64,000 bases of DNA from Fodinisporobacter ferrooxydans (GTDB taxonomy: Bacteria; Bacillota; Bacilli; Tumebacillales; MYW30-H2). A model generated the notes under the pieces. That model had not been told where the DNA came from. It saw only the letters and a program-made list of their open reading frames with translations, and searched no databases. Positions 9,005 to 18,105 of this stretch are shown here, one piece after another. Each line of letters starts with the position of its first letter. Position 1 is the stretch's first letter. The stretch is taken from positions 2,435,501-2,499,500 of the forward strand of contig NZ_CP089291.1 of assembly GCF_022818495.1 (NCBI RefSeq). The letters are read 5' to 3'. The translations under genes and the position numbers were made by a program.

Positions 9005-10549
9005 ATGGGAAACTATTTAGCATTGATTGATCTTGGATCGAATACGGCCCGTTTGGTCATTTATTACGATGATGGACAAGGGGTGATCCGGGAAGAAGAT
9101 AATGTCAAACGCACATTGCGTTTGATCTCCTATCTCGATGAGAACCGGCGAATTACCACAACCGGATTTGAAAAAACATTGGAATGCATGCACCAATTTA
9201 AAGATGTTTGCACCGCTTGGAACATTCAACACATTGTCGGTGTGGCAACTGCTGCCGTTCGCCAAGCGCAAAATGGCCATGAGCTGCTGCAGGCAATTGA
9301 GGATGCTACGGGCATTTCAATACGCCTTTTGTCTGGTGAGGAAGAAGCACATTACGGGTATTTGGCTGTTGTTAACAGTATGAATGTGGAAGATGCGATT
9401 ACAGTGGACATCGGGGGCGGCAGTACGGAGTTGACCAGAATTTCCCAACGCCGATGTGTGGGAAGAATCAGTTTGCCCTTTGGAGCTGTTTCGCTGACAC
9501 AATGGTTTCTGAATGATTCTGGCATCCCGCCGGCAAACGATTGGAAGCGTCTGTTTGATTATTTGAAGCAACAATTCGGTTCTATCGATTGGTTAGAAAG
9601 ACAACGCTGTCCTGTGATCGCGATGGGGGGTACGGCGCGCAATCTGGCAAAGATCGTGCAACGACAGAGCCAATATTCCCTTTCCAGTCTGCATCACTAC
9701 GAAATACAGCGCAAAGATATAGATTCTGTCTTTACTTCTTTATCACAATTGAGTATTGAACAGCGAAAGCAAGTCCCGGGACTTGCAAAAGACCGTGCGG
9801 ATGTTATCGTATCCGGAATTGCCGTGTTTCGCGCACTGCTCGAAGCCGCTCAAAGCGACACGCTGATTACGAGCAATAAAGGCTTGCGGGACGGCATATT
9901 GTTTGAGCAAGTGCTGCAAAAAGAAAATCGTTCACGAATTGATGACGTAGCGATGCATAGCGTTGGCCAACTGATGCGGCGATATCGAGTGAATATTCCG
10001 CATGCCAATCATGTGCGTTTCCTTGCCATGCAATTATTTGATGATATGAAACAATTGCAATTGATTCCATACGGCAATTTTGAACGAAGAATTCTTGAAA
10101 TTGCATCATTGCTGCATAATATAGGATTAGCCATCAATGTATATGAAACTTCACAGCATACGTTTTATATGTTGTCAAATATCCTTATATTAGGACTTAC
10201 ACATCGCGAGCGGATTTTGATTGCGACGGTCGCTGCATATAAAAATCAAAAACAGTTTCAAAAACAACTGGCTCAATTTCCCGATATTCTTCGCAAAGAA
10301 GATAAGCAAATAGTTGAAAAGCTCGGGCATATCGTCTTATTGGCGAGAATATTGGATCGCTCCATGACGCAACAGATCAAATCCGTTCGAATCAAAGAAA
10401 AAAACAAGCAGCTGGTTATAGAATGTTATTCTGCAGAAGAGAATTTAATGGAGTTTTCATTTATTCCAGAGATGTTGGAGAAGCTGTCAAAACTTTGGAA
10501 ACTATCGTTTCAATACAAGGTTGTCGGGGAGAGGAAACGTGCATTATGA
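9005..10549 (+). CDS. ppx: Exopolyphosphatase / GppA family phosphatase
   Basis: Releases phosphate from the ends of inorganic polyphosphate; members may also hydrolyse pppGpp. The 514-residue product has the ASKHA-type N-terminal fold with ALIDLGSNTARLVIY at the start and the phosphate-binding DIGGGSTEL at about residue 133, followed by a C-terminal HD-like domain (about 320-510, with SLLHNIG). ATG 9005 is preceded by AGGGA; a TTG lies one codon earlier. It ends in an ATGA overlap with ppk, so synthesis and breakdown of polyphosphate are made from one message. Ppx rather than GppA is favoured by this pairing. Confidence 0.9.
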   Translation: MGNYLALIDLGSNTARLVIYYDDGQGVIREEDNVKRTLRLISYLDENRRITTTGFEKTLECMHQFKDVCTAWNIQHIVGVATAAVRQAQNGHELLQAIEDATGISIRLLSGEEEAHYGYLAVVNSMNVEDAITVDIGGGSTELTRISQRRCVGRISLPFGAVSLTQWFLNDSGIPPANDWKRLFDYLKQQFGSIDWLERQRCPVIAMGGTARNLAKIVQRQSQYSLSSLHHYEIQRKDIDSVFTSLSQLSIEQRKQVPGLAKDRADVIVSGIAVFRALLEAAQSDTLITSNKGLRDGILFEQVLQKENRSRIDDVAMHSVGQLMRRYRVNIPHANHVRFLAMQLFDDMKQLQLIPYGNFERRILEIASLLHNIGLAINVYETSQHTFYMLSNILILGLTHRERILIATVAAYKNQKQFQKQLAQFPDILRKEDKQIVEKLGHIVLLARILDRSMTQQIKSVRIKEKNKQLVIECYSAEENLMEFSFIPEMLEKLSKLWKLSFQYKVVGERKRAL

Positions 10550-12639
10550 TCGATTTTCAGTTACCCATGTATTATATCAATCGTGAATTGAGTTGGCTTT
10601 CTTTCAATGAACGTGTATTGGAAGAAGCCCTTGATGCGGAACATCCATTGTTGGAACGGCTGAAGTTTCTATCCATTACTTGCTCCAATCTGGATGAGTT
10701 TTTTATGGTTCGCGTGGCCGGCTTGAAAGACCAACTCAAGGCGGGGTTTCAAACCCCCGAGAATAAAACGCAAATGACGCCGCAGGAACAGTTATCCGCG
10801 ATTTCGGAACGTACACATCGGCTCGTGATACATATATACAACGTTTTATCAGCAAGTATCATACCGGAACTAAAGGGGTCCGGCATACAATTTTTGCAGG
10901 CTGACGAATTGTCGGCAAACCAGATGGCGTTTATTGAAGAATATTACCATCATCATATTTATCCGGTATTAACACCCCTGGGAGTAGATGCAAGCAGACC
11001 CTTTCCGATGATTTTAAACCGCAGTTTGAATCTTGCAGTTCTTCTGGAAAATGAAAAACATCCGCAAGAGCCGAATCAACTGTTTGCCGTCGTACAAGTG
11101 CCTTCTGTGCTTCCACGCTCCATTCAACTGCCGTCAGAAGTAGGAATATGCCAATACATTTTATTGGAACATGTGATTTGTAAATATATGCAAACATTGT
11201 TTCAAGGAAATCGGATTGTTTCTGTCAGTCCATTTCGGATTACCCGCAATGTCGACTTGATTTTCGAAGTGGAAGATGATGATGACCTGCTCGAGGCGAT
11301 TGAAAAAGAGTTGAAAAAGCGGCGGAAAGGGGATGCCGTCCGGATTGAAGTCGACCAATCCATGCCGGATATACTGATTGATACATTAAAAGACTGGCTG
11401 GAGTTGGAAGATGTAGATATTTATCGCATTGAAGGGCCGATTGATCTAACCTTTTTTATTGGATTTGTCAATACAATAAAAGGGTTTCAGCATTTGAAAT
11501 ATAACGAAATCAAACCAAATCCGCCAAAAGACTTAATCGGTGAAAGCGGAATTTTTGAAGCGATTGCCAAAAAGGACATCCTGTTGCATCATCCGTATGA
11601 ATCCTTTGAACCGGTGATACATTTTATCCGCCAAGCAGCCGAAGACCCGAATGTATTGGCCATCAAACAGACGTTATATCGCGTCGGCGGCAACTCACCG
11701 GTCGTGAATGCGTTGATGCGCGCCGCTGAAAATGGGAAGCAAGTGACCGTATTGGTGGAATTGAAAGCCCGCTTTGACGAGGAAAACAACATTGTCTGGG
11801 CAAAAAAATTAGAAGAAGCAGGGTGTCACGTCATTTACGGTGTAAACGGATTGAAGACACACAGTAAAATTACATTGGTCGTTCGTCAGGAACAAGGGAC
11901 GATCCGGCGTTATGTGCATTTGGGAACCGGCAATTATAATGAGACAACTGCGAGAATCTATACAGATCTGGGATTATTTACGGCCCGTGAAGAATTTGGC
12001 ATTGATGCTTCTGCCTTTTTCAATCACCTGTCAGGATTTTCCGAGGTTCCCGAGTGGCAAGAGATCACGACAGCCCCAAACGGTCTGCGAGAGCATTTTA
12101 TCGCATGGATCGAAAACGAAATTGCGCAAAGTACGAAGGAGAATCCGGGCAGAATTATTGCCAAAATGAATTCGCTGACAGATAAAGAAATTATAAAAGC
12201 ACTCTATAAAGCTTCCTGTGCCGGTGTTAAAATTGATTTGATCGTTCGCGGGATTTGTTGTCTGCGTCCGGGAATTCCGGGCGTCAGCGAAAATATCCAT
12301 GTACGAAGCATTATCGGGCGGTTTTTGGAACATAGCCGCATCTATTATTTTCATAATGGCGGCAATGAACAGTTTTATCTGGCCAGCGCCGACTGGATGA
12401 CGAGGAATATGATCGGGCGTGTGGAGATTTTGTTTCCGGTGATACAGGAGAATTTAAAGACGAAGCTGAGCAATATTTTACAAACCATGTTGCTGGACAA
12501 TACAAAAGCACGAATTTTACAGTCTGATGGATCGTATAGCAGACAAATCGATCAGGGAGCTATTCAAATCAATTCCCAAATGCATTTTTATCAAGAGGCG
12601 GAACTAACGATTCGCACTTCGAACGTGCTGCTTCATTAA
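10546..12639 (+). CDS. ppk1: Polyphosphate kinase 1
   Basis: Reversibly transfers the gamma-phosphate of ATP to polyphosphate. The 697-residue length is typical of PPK1. The N-terminal domain begins YINRELSWLSFNERVLEEA. The two phospholipase-D-like C-terminal domains carry the autophosphorylated histidine in KTHSKI (H439), the LGTGNYN segment, and later GNEQFYLASADWM. ATG 10546 overlaps the ppx stop as ATGA, with a GGGGAGAGGAAA ribosome binding site inside ppx, so translation is probably coupled. A longer ORF back to 10423 lies inside ppx and is rejected as start. Confidence 0.95.
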   Translation: MIDFQLPMYYINRELSWLSFNERVLEEALDAEHPLLERLKFLSITCSNLDEFFMVRVAGLKDQLKAGFQTPENKTQMTPQEQLSAISERTHRLVIHIYNVLSASIIPELKGSGIQFLQADELSANQMAFIEEYYHHHIYPVLTPLGVDASRPFPMILNRSLNLAVLLENEKHPQEPNQLFAVVQVPSVLPRSIQLPSEVGICQYILLEHVICKYMQTLFQGNRIVSVSPFRITRNVDLIFEVEDDDDLLEAIEKELKKRRKGDAVRIEVDQSMPDILIDTLKDWLELEDVDIYRIEGPIDLTFFIGFVNTIKGFQHLKYNEIKPNPPKDLIGESGIFEAIAKKDILLHHPYESFEPVIHFIRQAAEDPNVLAIKQTLYRVGGNSPVVNALMRAAENGKQVTVLVELKARFDEENNIVWAKKLEEAGCHVIYGVNGLKTHSKITLVVRQEQGTIRRYVHLGTGNYNETTARIYTDLGLFTAREEFGIDASAFFNHLSGFSEVPEWQEITTAPNGLREHFIAWIENEIAQSTKENPGRIIAKMNSLTDKEIIKALYKASCAGVKIDLIVRGICCLRPGIPGVSENIHVRSIIGRFLEHSRIYYFHNGGNEQFYLASADWMTRNMIGRVEILFPVIQENLKTKLSNILQTMLLDNTKARILQSDGSYSRQIDQGAIQINSQMHFYQEAELTIRTSNVLLH

Positions 12640-12700
12640 AAACAAATCCATAATTTAGATAGATGATATTGTATCGTAAGCAAAAGATATGTATGATTGG

Positions 12701-12723
12701 AATAGTCCAAAAAGACTATTTTT
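12701..12723 (+). terminator. AT-rich hairpin with T-run between ppk and tpx
   Basis: AATAGTC (12701-12707) and GACTATT (12714-12720) form a 7-bp stem with a 6-nt loop followed by Ts. It lies just upstream of the tpx ribosome binding site, so it could end the ppx-ppk transcript or act in the tpx leader. The stem is weak. Confidence 0.4.
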
Positions 12724-12743
12724 ATGAATGGAGGAGTACAGAG

Positions 12744-13259
12744 ATGGCACAAGAACGAAAAGGTGCAATTACATTTAAAGGGAATCCTGTAACATTAATT
12801 GGCCCGGAATTGAAAGTTGGAGATCAAGCGCCGAATTTCACAGTACTCGCAAATGATCTTTCGCCGGTTACACTAGATAATTCCAAAGGTACGGTTCGCT
12901 TGATCAGCGTTGTTCCTTCCTTGGATACAGGCGTATGCGACCAACAGACGCGCCGTTTTAACGAAGAGGCTGCGAATTTGCCAAATGTTACGATTTTGAC
13001 GGTAAGCGTGGATCTGCCATTTGCACAAAAGCGCTGGTGTGGCGCCGCTGGGATTGACAAAGTTCAAACAGTATCTGACCACCGGGACCTTTCTTTTGGC
13101 GAAGCATATGGTGTAGTGATCAAAGAATTGCGCTTATTGGCACGGGCTGTTTTCGTAGTTGACCAGAATGATAAAGTTACATACGTAGAATATGTTTCCG
13201 AAGCAACAAACCATCCGAATTATGAAGCGGCAATCGCTGCAGCGAAAGAGTTGCTATAA
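12744..13259 (+). CDS. tpx: Thiol peroxidase, atypical 2-Cys peroxiredoxin
   Basis: Reduces hydrogen peroxide and alkyl hydroperoxides using thioredoxin. The 171-residue product has the peroxidatic cysteine in [12 protein letters not shown] (C65) and the resolving cysteine in KRWCGAAG (C99), the spacing of the Tpx subfamily. ATG 12744 follows a strong GGAGGAG site; the ORF extends back to 12663 but with no good start signal. It is likely its own transcription unit, with a hairpin before it and a terminator after. Confidence 0.95.
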   Translation: MAQERKGAITFKGNPVTLIGPELKVGDQAPNFTVLANDLSPVTLDNSKGTVRLISVVPSLDTGVCDQQTRRFNEEAANLPNVTILTVSVDLPFAQKRWCGAAGIDKVQTVSDHRDLSFGEAYGVVIKELRLLARAVFVVDQNDKVTYVEYVSEATNHPNYEAAIAAAKELL

Positions 13260-13348
13260 TCATCGATTGGAATCTCATTTCAAATGGCAGGACAATAGAG
13301 TCTGACGTTTTTTAAAAATACGGCAGGTTTTATATGCTGCAAACATAA

Positions 13349-13380
13349 GGTAACCCTTGTATGGAGGGTTACCTCTTATT
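13349..13380 (+). terminator. Terminator after tpx
   Basis: GGTAACCC (13349-13356) and GGGTTACC (13366-13373) form a perfect 8-bp stem with a 9-nt loop, followed by TCTTATTTTT. It overlaps the last codons of the converging gene at 13369 and may work for both. Confidence 0.8.
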
Positions 13381-13614
13381 TTTCTTTCGCAGTTTTGCAA
13401 ATTTTTTCTCTTTCTTATATCCTTGTGTAAGACATACAAGGTAATGATCGGATATGTGGCGAATAGCGTAACCGCGCTCAAATAGTTTTATCAATACATC
13501 AGCCACTGTCATACCGAGAATATCCGCGATAATAAAGTCAGGGTCTGAACTGCTGCCAGCTTTCACTACGATCTCCGCGCTTCCGGTCGATTCAAAATGT
13601 AACATCACAACCAC
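13369..13614 (-). CDS. Small conserved-looking protein of unknown function
   Basis: An 81-residue protein I do not recognise. It is likely real because GTG 13614 follows a perfect AGGAGGAG (reverse complement of 13621-13628) at 6 nt spacing; GTG 13608 and ATG 13605 are alternatives. The C-terminus is strongly basic (KKEKKFAKLRKKNKR), suggesting nucleic-acid binding. No cysteine motif or membrane segment is present. It converges on tpx and shares the intergenic hairpin. Confidence 0.6.
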   Translation of the reverse strand: MVVMLHFESTGSAEIVVKAGSSSDPDFIIADILGMTVADVLIKLFERGYAIRHISDHYLVCLTQGYKKEKKFAKLRKKNKR

Positions 13615-13803
13615 ACGTTTCTCCTCCTTTTGATCGGGTTCGTATTCTGAAATTCAAACAGCAACAAACAGCTTGAGTTGGGAGTTCTTTACTAAGATAT
13701 GATTGAAACGTTCGAGAATGTCGAAATTTTCTATCCGACGATTACCTCTTTCTAATTTGATGAATCAGCATTGTGAATAAAAGAAGCGGGAGGATAAACA
13801 GAT

Positions 13804-14643
13804 ATGTCACAAGTGTGGATTGGACTATTCGGAAGTATCGCTATAGCCGGAATTGCATATTGGAAACAAAGTTTGTCAGGATCCGGCGCTGTTGCGGCAG
13901 TTTTCGTCGGTACAATTCTTTATAGCACTGGCAGCCTCCCTTGGTTTGGAACGATGATTGCTTTTTTCGTATTCTCTTCTCTGCTTTCCCAGTGGAAAAA
14001 ACGAAACAAAGAGAATATGGAGAGGATGTATGAGAAAACCGGTCGCCGAGATGCCGGACAAGTTTTGGCAAATGGCGGACTCGCTGTTGGCATGTCCTTG
14101 CTTCACGGGATTTGGCCGCTGCCTGTGTTCTGGTATGCATTTCTCGGTATCATGGCAACTGTAAACGCAGATACGTGGGCCACTGAAATTGGAAGTTTGA
14201 GCAAAAAATCTCCAGTGTCTATTCTTACAGGCCGAACAGTACATCCGGGAACTTCCGGAGGGATCACTGCATTAGGGTTGTTGGCGACTGTTCTCGGCAG
14301 TATCTTTATTGGCGCTGTGGCAACAATCTTACTGTTCATTCATTGGAAAGAGACCATATCTCATGTGCCATTCCCTTTCGCACATGTCGTTGCAATCAAC
14401 ATCGGAGTTACATTCCTTGCAGGTACGATTGGATGTCTGGCCGATTCTTTACTGGGGGCAACGGTACAAGTCATGTATGCATGTGATGCTTGCGGACTTG
14501 AAGTGGAAACAGCCATGCATTGTCAAAAAGCTGCCAAGAAAATACGGGGATTCTCTTTTTTTTCGAACGATCGTGTGAATAGTTTCAGTTCCTTTATCGG
14601 CGGAGCAGCTGCAATGATGGCAAGTTTCATAATCGGAGCATGA
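13804..14643 (+). CDS. DUF92 family membrane protein
   Basis: A 279-residue polytopic protein of the DUF92/TMEM19 family, which also contains plant phytyl-phosphate kinases and is related to CTP-dependent lipid kinases. Visible family motifs are the polar VNADTWATEIG (about residue 120), the HPGTSGGIT segment and GCLADSLLGATVQ (about 217-229), all probably at the membrane surface in an active site. About six hydrophobic segments are seen. The start at ATG 13804 has a GGGAGGA-type site. A lipid or isoprenoid-alcohol substrate is possible but not shown. Confidence 0.85.
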   Translation: MSQVWIGLFGSIAIAGIAYWKQSLSGSGAVAAVFVGTILYSTGSLPWFGTMIAFFVFSSLLSQWKKRNKENMERMYEKTGRRDAGQVLANGGLAVGMSLLHGIWPLPVFWYAFLGIMATVNADTWATEIGSLSKKSPVSILTGRTVHPGTSGGITALGLLATVLGSIFIGAVATILLFIHWKETISHVPFPFAHVVAINIGVTFLAGTIGCLADSLLGATVQVMYACDACGLEVETAMHCQKAAKKIRGFSFFSNDRVNSFSSFIGGAAAMMASFIIGA

Positions 14644-14667
14644 CAAGCAAACGGTTGCTTGGCACAT

Positions 14668-14880
14668 CTACATTTTCTTATTGTTACTTTTTATCAAACC
14701 TTCGACATCAAACAGAAGCTCAAGCAAAAACCATAGGATCAGTATGACAAAGGAAATGATCCATAGCGAATGGACAAAGCTATAAAATGAACTTGTGTAA
14801 CCTTGGAATATTTGATACACCACAGCAAGCAATATGAATATTCGCCGGAGTTTGTCTGCAAATGAGGAGTGTAACTTCAA
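14668..14880 (-). CDS. Small two-helix membrane protein of unknown function
   Basis: A 70-residue protein with two hydrophobic segments (about residues 14-32 and 40-58) and a basic tail. The start is TTG 14880 with AAAGGA about 11 nt upstream on the minus strand, so both start and gene status are moderate. It converges on the DUF92 gene. No family is recognised. Confidence 0.45.
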   Translation of the reverse strand: MKLHSSFADKLRRIFILLAVVYQIFQGYTSSFYSFVHSLWIISFVILILWFLLELLFDVEGLIKSNNKKM

Positions 14881-15208
14881 TATTTCTTCGATCCTTTCTA
14901 ATACGATCGGAAAGTATAAATTTTGGAGACCGACCGTTATAACTGCTTACTTGTACCAAAACAACAAATAAAGTATACCATAGGAGTGCGGGAGAATCTT
15001 TATCCGGAACAATCGTTCCATATCGTTTCATATCTTTCCATATAGATTTCTACCCCAATTATTTTCAGATGATCATGGATTTCACTGCATCTCTAATTGC
15101 CGGACCAGTTGCGCGGGTTGCTGCGAAAGCTTTTGCTCACCAAACATCTCATATGAGCATAGGCTATGCATAGGTTCTACGTGCATTTGCCTGGCAAAGG
15201 GGGGATGA
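14881..15208. other. Intergenic region, divergent
   Basis: This 328-nt stretch separates the small membrane gene from the ferritin-like gene. It carries the 17-mer TACGATCGGAAAGTATA at 14902-14918, which recurs exactly at 34394-34410. I see no convincing gene or hairpin terminator here. Confidence 0.4.
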
Positions 15209-15685
15209 ATGTTGTATATGTATCCTTACATTCAAGCCGGCTACCGAAGTGAATGGATGCCGATGCTCTCGTCGCATTTTCATCATGATTTTACCGCCTT
15301 TCTTCTGCAGTTGCAAAAAGCGATACATGAGGAGGCAACAGCGATTTATTTCTATCAAAATTTGATCGCGATGGCTCCGAAGGAATGGCATAAAAAATGG
15401 ATCGAACATCCGTACAAAGATGAAAAAAAACATTTGCGAATCCTTTCCGAATTGTATTGGCGGATTACAGGCAGACAGCCAGTGGTACAAGCGGCACAAA
15501 CGGTGTTCGGCAATTATAAGGAAGGGCTTCTAAAAGCATTGGAAAGCGAATTGGAAGCATTTGAATCCTATCGCGATCTATACTTGGCAACGGATCGGGC
15601 GGACATCCGGGATGTATTGTTTGAAACGATGACAGACGAACAAGAGCATGCGCTGCGTTTTAGCTTTTTGTATCACGATCTGTAA
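15209..15685 (+). CDS. Ferritin-like domain protein (possible di-iron protein)
   Basis: A 158-residue, mostly helical protein with a four-helix-bundle di-iron pattern: HEEATAIYFYQNL (E41/E42), DEKKHL (E72xxH75), ELEAFESYRDLY (about 114-125), and DEQEHAL (E144xxH147). Two ExxH pairs plus additional glutamates fit the ferritin/rubrerythrin-like superfamily. No C-terminal rubredoxin domain is present. The ribosome binding site is an AAAGGGGGG run before ATG 15209. Possible roles are iron or oxidant handling or a spore-coat-associated ferritin-like protein. A dispersed hairpin repeat follows its stop directly. Confidence 0.75.
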   Translation: MLYMYPYIQAGYRSEWMPMLSSHFHHDFTAFLLQLQKAIHEEATAIYFYQNLIAMAPKEWHKKWIEHPYKDEKKHLRILSELYWRITGRQPVVQAAQTVFGNYKEGLLKALESELEAFESYRDLYLATDRADIRDVLFETMTDEQEHALRFSFLYHDL

Positions 15686-15748
15686 GAGGATGTTCAAAAA
15701 GCAGTCAAAACTCCTTGAGTCCTATTTAACAACTTTTTGAACACGCAC
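15686..15748. repeat. Dispersed hairpin repeat, copy 1 (long form)
   Basis: It begins directly after the TAA of the ferritin-like gene. GTTCAAAAAG (15692-15701) pairs with CTTTTTGAAC (15733-15742), and GTCAAAACTCC lies between. Compared with the copy at 59688 it has about 17 extra bases in the loop. It ends with ACGCAC. No long T-run follows, so it is a weak terminator at best. Confidence 0.8.
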
Positions 15749-15760
15749 GAAAAGGAATGT

Positions 15761-15792
15761 AAAAATAAAAAAGAGGAGGCTGTGTTGCCTCC
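15761..15792 (-). terminator. Terminator of the 42-codon minus-strand gene
   Basis: On the minus strand GGAGGC (15792-15787), a 6-nt loop and GCCTCC (15780-15775) form a stem followed by TCTTTTTTATTTTT. It starts 1 nt after the stop codon of the small gene at 15794. Confidence 0.85.
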
Positions 15793-15793
15793 T

Positions 15794-15922
15794 TTATTTC
15801 CATTCCCAGATGCCATCTTCCCGCACATGAAGGATGCGGCTCTCAATGACAACTTCCGAAACTCTTTGATTTAACGTTTCATACTGATCCATGCTTTCTT
15901 CAAATGTCATTCGCTGATTCAT
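15794..15922 (-). CDS. 42-residue protein of unknown function
   Basis: A small gene missed by length cut-offs. The product begins MNQRMTFEESMDQYETLNQ and ends DGIWEWK. ATG 15922 follows GGGAGTG at a normal distance, and a strong terminator begins right after the TAA, so the unit is self-contained. The peptide is acidic and probably helical, with a tryptophan-rich end; short Spo0E-like or regulatory peptides come to mind but no motif (such as SQELD) is present. No family is recognised. Confidence 0.65.
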   Translation of the reverse strand: MNQRMTFEESMDQYETLNQRVSEVVIESRILHVREDGIWEWK

Positions 15923-16217
15923 CTTGATCACTCCCGGTTTTAGTCATTTGTCTATTTAATTGTCAGTAAATTCAGCATATTTAATGTATATCTGTATTAT
16001 AACAAATAAATTTTTATTTGTCTGTATATAAAACAAAAAAATCTCTGGTAATATTTGAACATTTTATGAACTGCCTATATGAAATGAAAAAGGAGTAGCG
16101 TACACAAAGAGGGCCGGCATGATCATGATTTTGAAAAATAGCCCAGATGTGAAAGAATGGAGTTGACGAGCAGGATCAATGTTGATACATTGCTTTAAGA
16201 ATAGAAGGAGGGAACGT

Positions 16218-17894
16218 ATGAAACGCGCATGGTGGAAAGAAGCTGTTGTGTATCAAATTTATCCGAGAAGCTTCAAGGATTCCAATGGCGATGGTATTGG
16301 AGATCTTTCAGGGATCATCAGCCGGTTGGATTATTTGAAGGAATTGGGAATTGACGTCATATGGCTGTCTCCTGTTTATAAATCCCCCAACGATGACAAT
16401 GGATATGATATTAGCGATTACCAGGATATAATGGACGAGTTTGGCACCCTTGAGGATTTTAATCAGTTGTTGGCAGAAGCCCACAAGCAGGGAATCAAAA
16501 TCATGATGGATCTTGTCGTCAACCATACGTCTGACGAACATCCATGGTTTGTCGAATCTCGTTCGTCCAAAGACAATCCAAAGCGGGATTACTACATTTG
16601 GAGACATGGGCAAAATGGAAAAGAGCCCAACAATTGGGTATCCTGTTTCAGTGGACCGGCATGGGAATATGATGCACATACCGATGAGTATTATTTACAT
16701 ATCTTCTCGAAAAAACAGCCGGATCTCAATTGGGAGAATCCCCAGTTGCGCAAAGAAATTTACGATATGATGCGCTGGTGGCTGGATAAAGGGATCGACG
16801 GATTCCGGATGGATGTCATAAACTTTATTTCGAAAGTGGAAGGCTTGCCGGACGCGCCGGGCGAGGGGTATCAATGGGGCGGCCAATTTTTTATGAATGG
16901 ACCGCGGATCCATGAGTTTTTGCAAGAAATGAACAGAGAAGTTCTGTCTTCTTACGATTTGATAACCGTTGGCGAAATGCCGGGCGTTTCACCGGAGCAG
17001 GCGGTTTTGTACACAGGTGAAGACAGACAGGAACTGCATATGGTGTTTCAATTTGAACATATGGATTTGGACTCCGGGAATGGCGGCAAATGGGATATCA
17101 AACCGTGGAGTTTGCATGATTTCAAACAAACGATGACAAAATGGCAGGTATCTTTGTCAGGGAAAGGCTGGAACAGCCTATATTTAAACAATCACGACCA
17201 GCCGCGAATGGTCTCACGCTTCGGGAATGACGGGGAATTTCATAAGGAAAGTGCGAAAATGCTGGCTACGTGTCTGCATATGATGCAGGGCACTCCGTAT
17301 ATTTACCAAGGCGAGGAACTCGGCATGACAAATGTGGCGTTTTCGACCATTGACGATTATCGGGATATCGAAACGATCAATATGTTTCGAGAACGTATAC
17401 AGCAGGGAGAAGAGACAGAACATGTGATGCATTCCATTCATGCCAAAGGCAGGGATAACGCGCGCACACCGATGCAGTGGGACGACACGGAAAACGCAGG
17501 GTTTGGAAAAGGCACCCCCTGGCTTCCGGTCAATCCCAATTACGTGTCGATCAATGCACGGCAGCAATGGAGCGATCCGGACTCCATTTTTCATTACTAC
17601 CAAAGATTGATCCAATTGCGCAAACAATACGAGCTCATCGTATACGGATCGTATGAATTGATTCTTGCCGATCATCCGGAGATTTACGCGTACACGCGGA
17701 AATGGAAGAATGAACAAATATTGGTGATTTTAAACTTTTTTGCGGGCACACCTGTTTTCGAGATGCCGCAAGATATACGATTTGCACAACCAAAACTTTT
17801 GATCAGCAATTACAGTGTGGATCAAAATGAGAACATTCGAAACATTTCTTTACGGCCCTATGAAGCGAGGGTATATCATTTTATAATTTCCTGA
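16218..17894 (+). CDS. malL: Oligo-1,6-glucosidase / alpha-glucosidase (GH13)
   Basis: Cytosolic exo-acting glucosidase that cleaves isomaltooligosaccharides or related alpha-glucosides. The 558-residue product starts at ATG 16218 after GAAGGAGGGAA. The four GH13 regions are present: DLVVNHTSDE (about 98-107), GFRMDVINFISK with nucleophile D199, TVGEMPG with acid/base E253, and NNHDQPR with the transition-state Asp (about 330). Val directly after D199 is the residue linked to alpha-1,6 specificity in Bacillus oligo-1,6-glucosidases, whereas maltases usually have Ala or Thr. No sugar transporter is adjacent. Trehalose-6-phosphate hydrolase is a less likely alternative. Confidence 0.9.
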   Translation: MKRAWWKEAVVYQIYPRSFKDSNGDGIGDLSGIISRLDYLKELGIDVIWLSPVYKSPNDDNGYDISDYQDIMDEFGTLEDFNQLLAEAHKQGIKIMMDLVVNHTSDEHPWFVESRSSKDNPKRDYYIWRHGQNGKEPNNWVSCFSGPAWEYDAHTDEYYLHIFSKKQPDLNWENPQLRKEIYDMMRWWLDKGIDGFRMDVINFISKVEGLPDAPGEGYQWGGQFFMNGPRIHEFLQEMNREVLSSYDLITVGEMPGVSPEQAVLYTGEDRQELHMVFQFEHMDLDSGNGGKWDIKPWSLHDFKQTMTKWQVSLSGKGWNSLYLNNHDQPRMVSRFGNDGEFHKESAKMLATCLHMMQGTPYIYQGEELGMTNVAFSTIDDYRDIETINMFRERIQQGEETEHVMHSIHAKGRDNARTPMQWDDTENAGFGKGTPWLPVNPNYVSINARQQWSDPDSIFHYYQRLIQLRKQYELIVYGSYELILADHPEIYAYTRKWKNEQILVILNFFAGTPVFEMPQDIRFAQPKLLISNYSVDQNENIRNISLRPYEARVYHFIIS

Positions 17895-17913
17895 ATTTTG
17901 TAAAATTACCAAG

Positions 17914-17947
17914 GACACTTGCCGTCCGTGATGGCAGGTGTCTTTTT
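17914..17947 (+). terminator. Terminator after the glucosidase gene
   Basis: GACACTTGCC (17914-17923) and GGCAGGTGTC (17933-17942) form a 10-bp stem with one G-T pair, a 9-nt loop and a five-T run. Confidence 0.9.
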
Positions 17948-18105
17948 ATGTTGCATTTTCAGAAATGTATGTTTTAGAAGTGCCATTCGTTAAATATTTC
18001 TTGAATGGAAACTTTTCGGGAACTGCTCATAAGATTATAAAGGTCAACTGCTACATGCAGCGGAGGGCTTGGAAGAATTCAAATACGAACATCAGGTGAG
18101 GCGAA

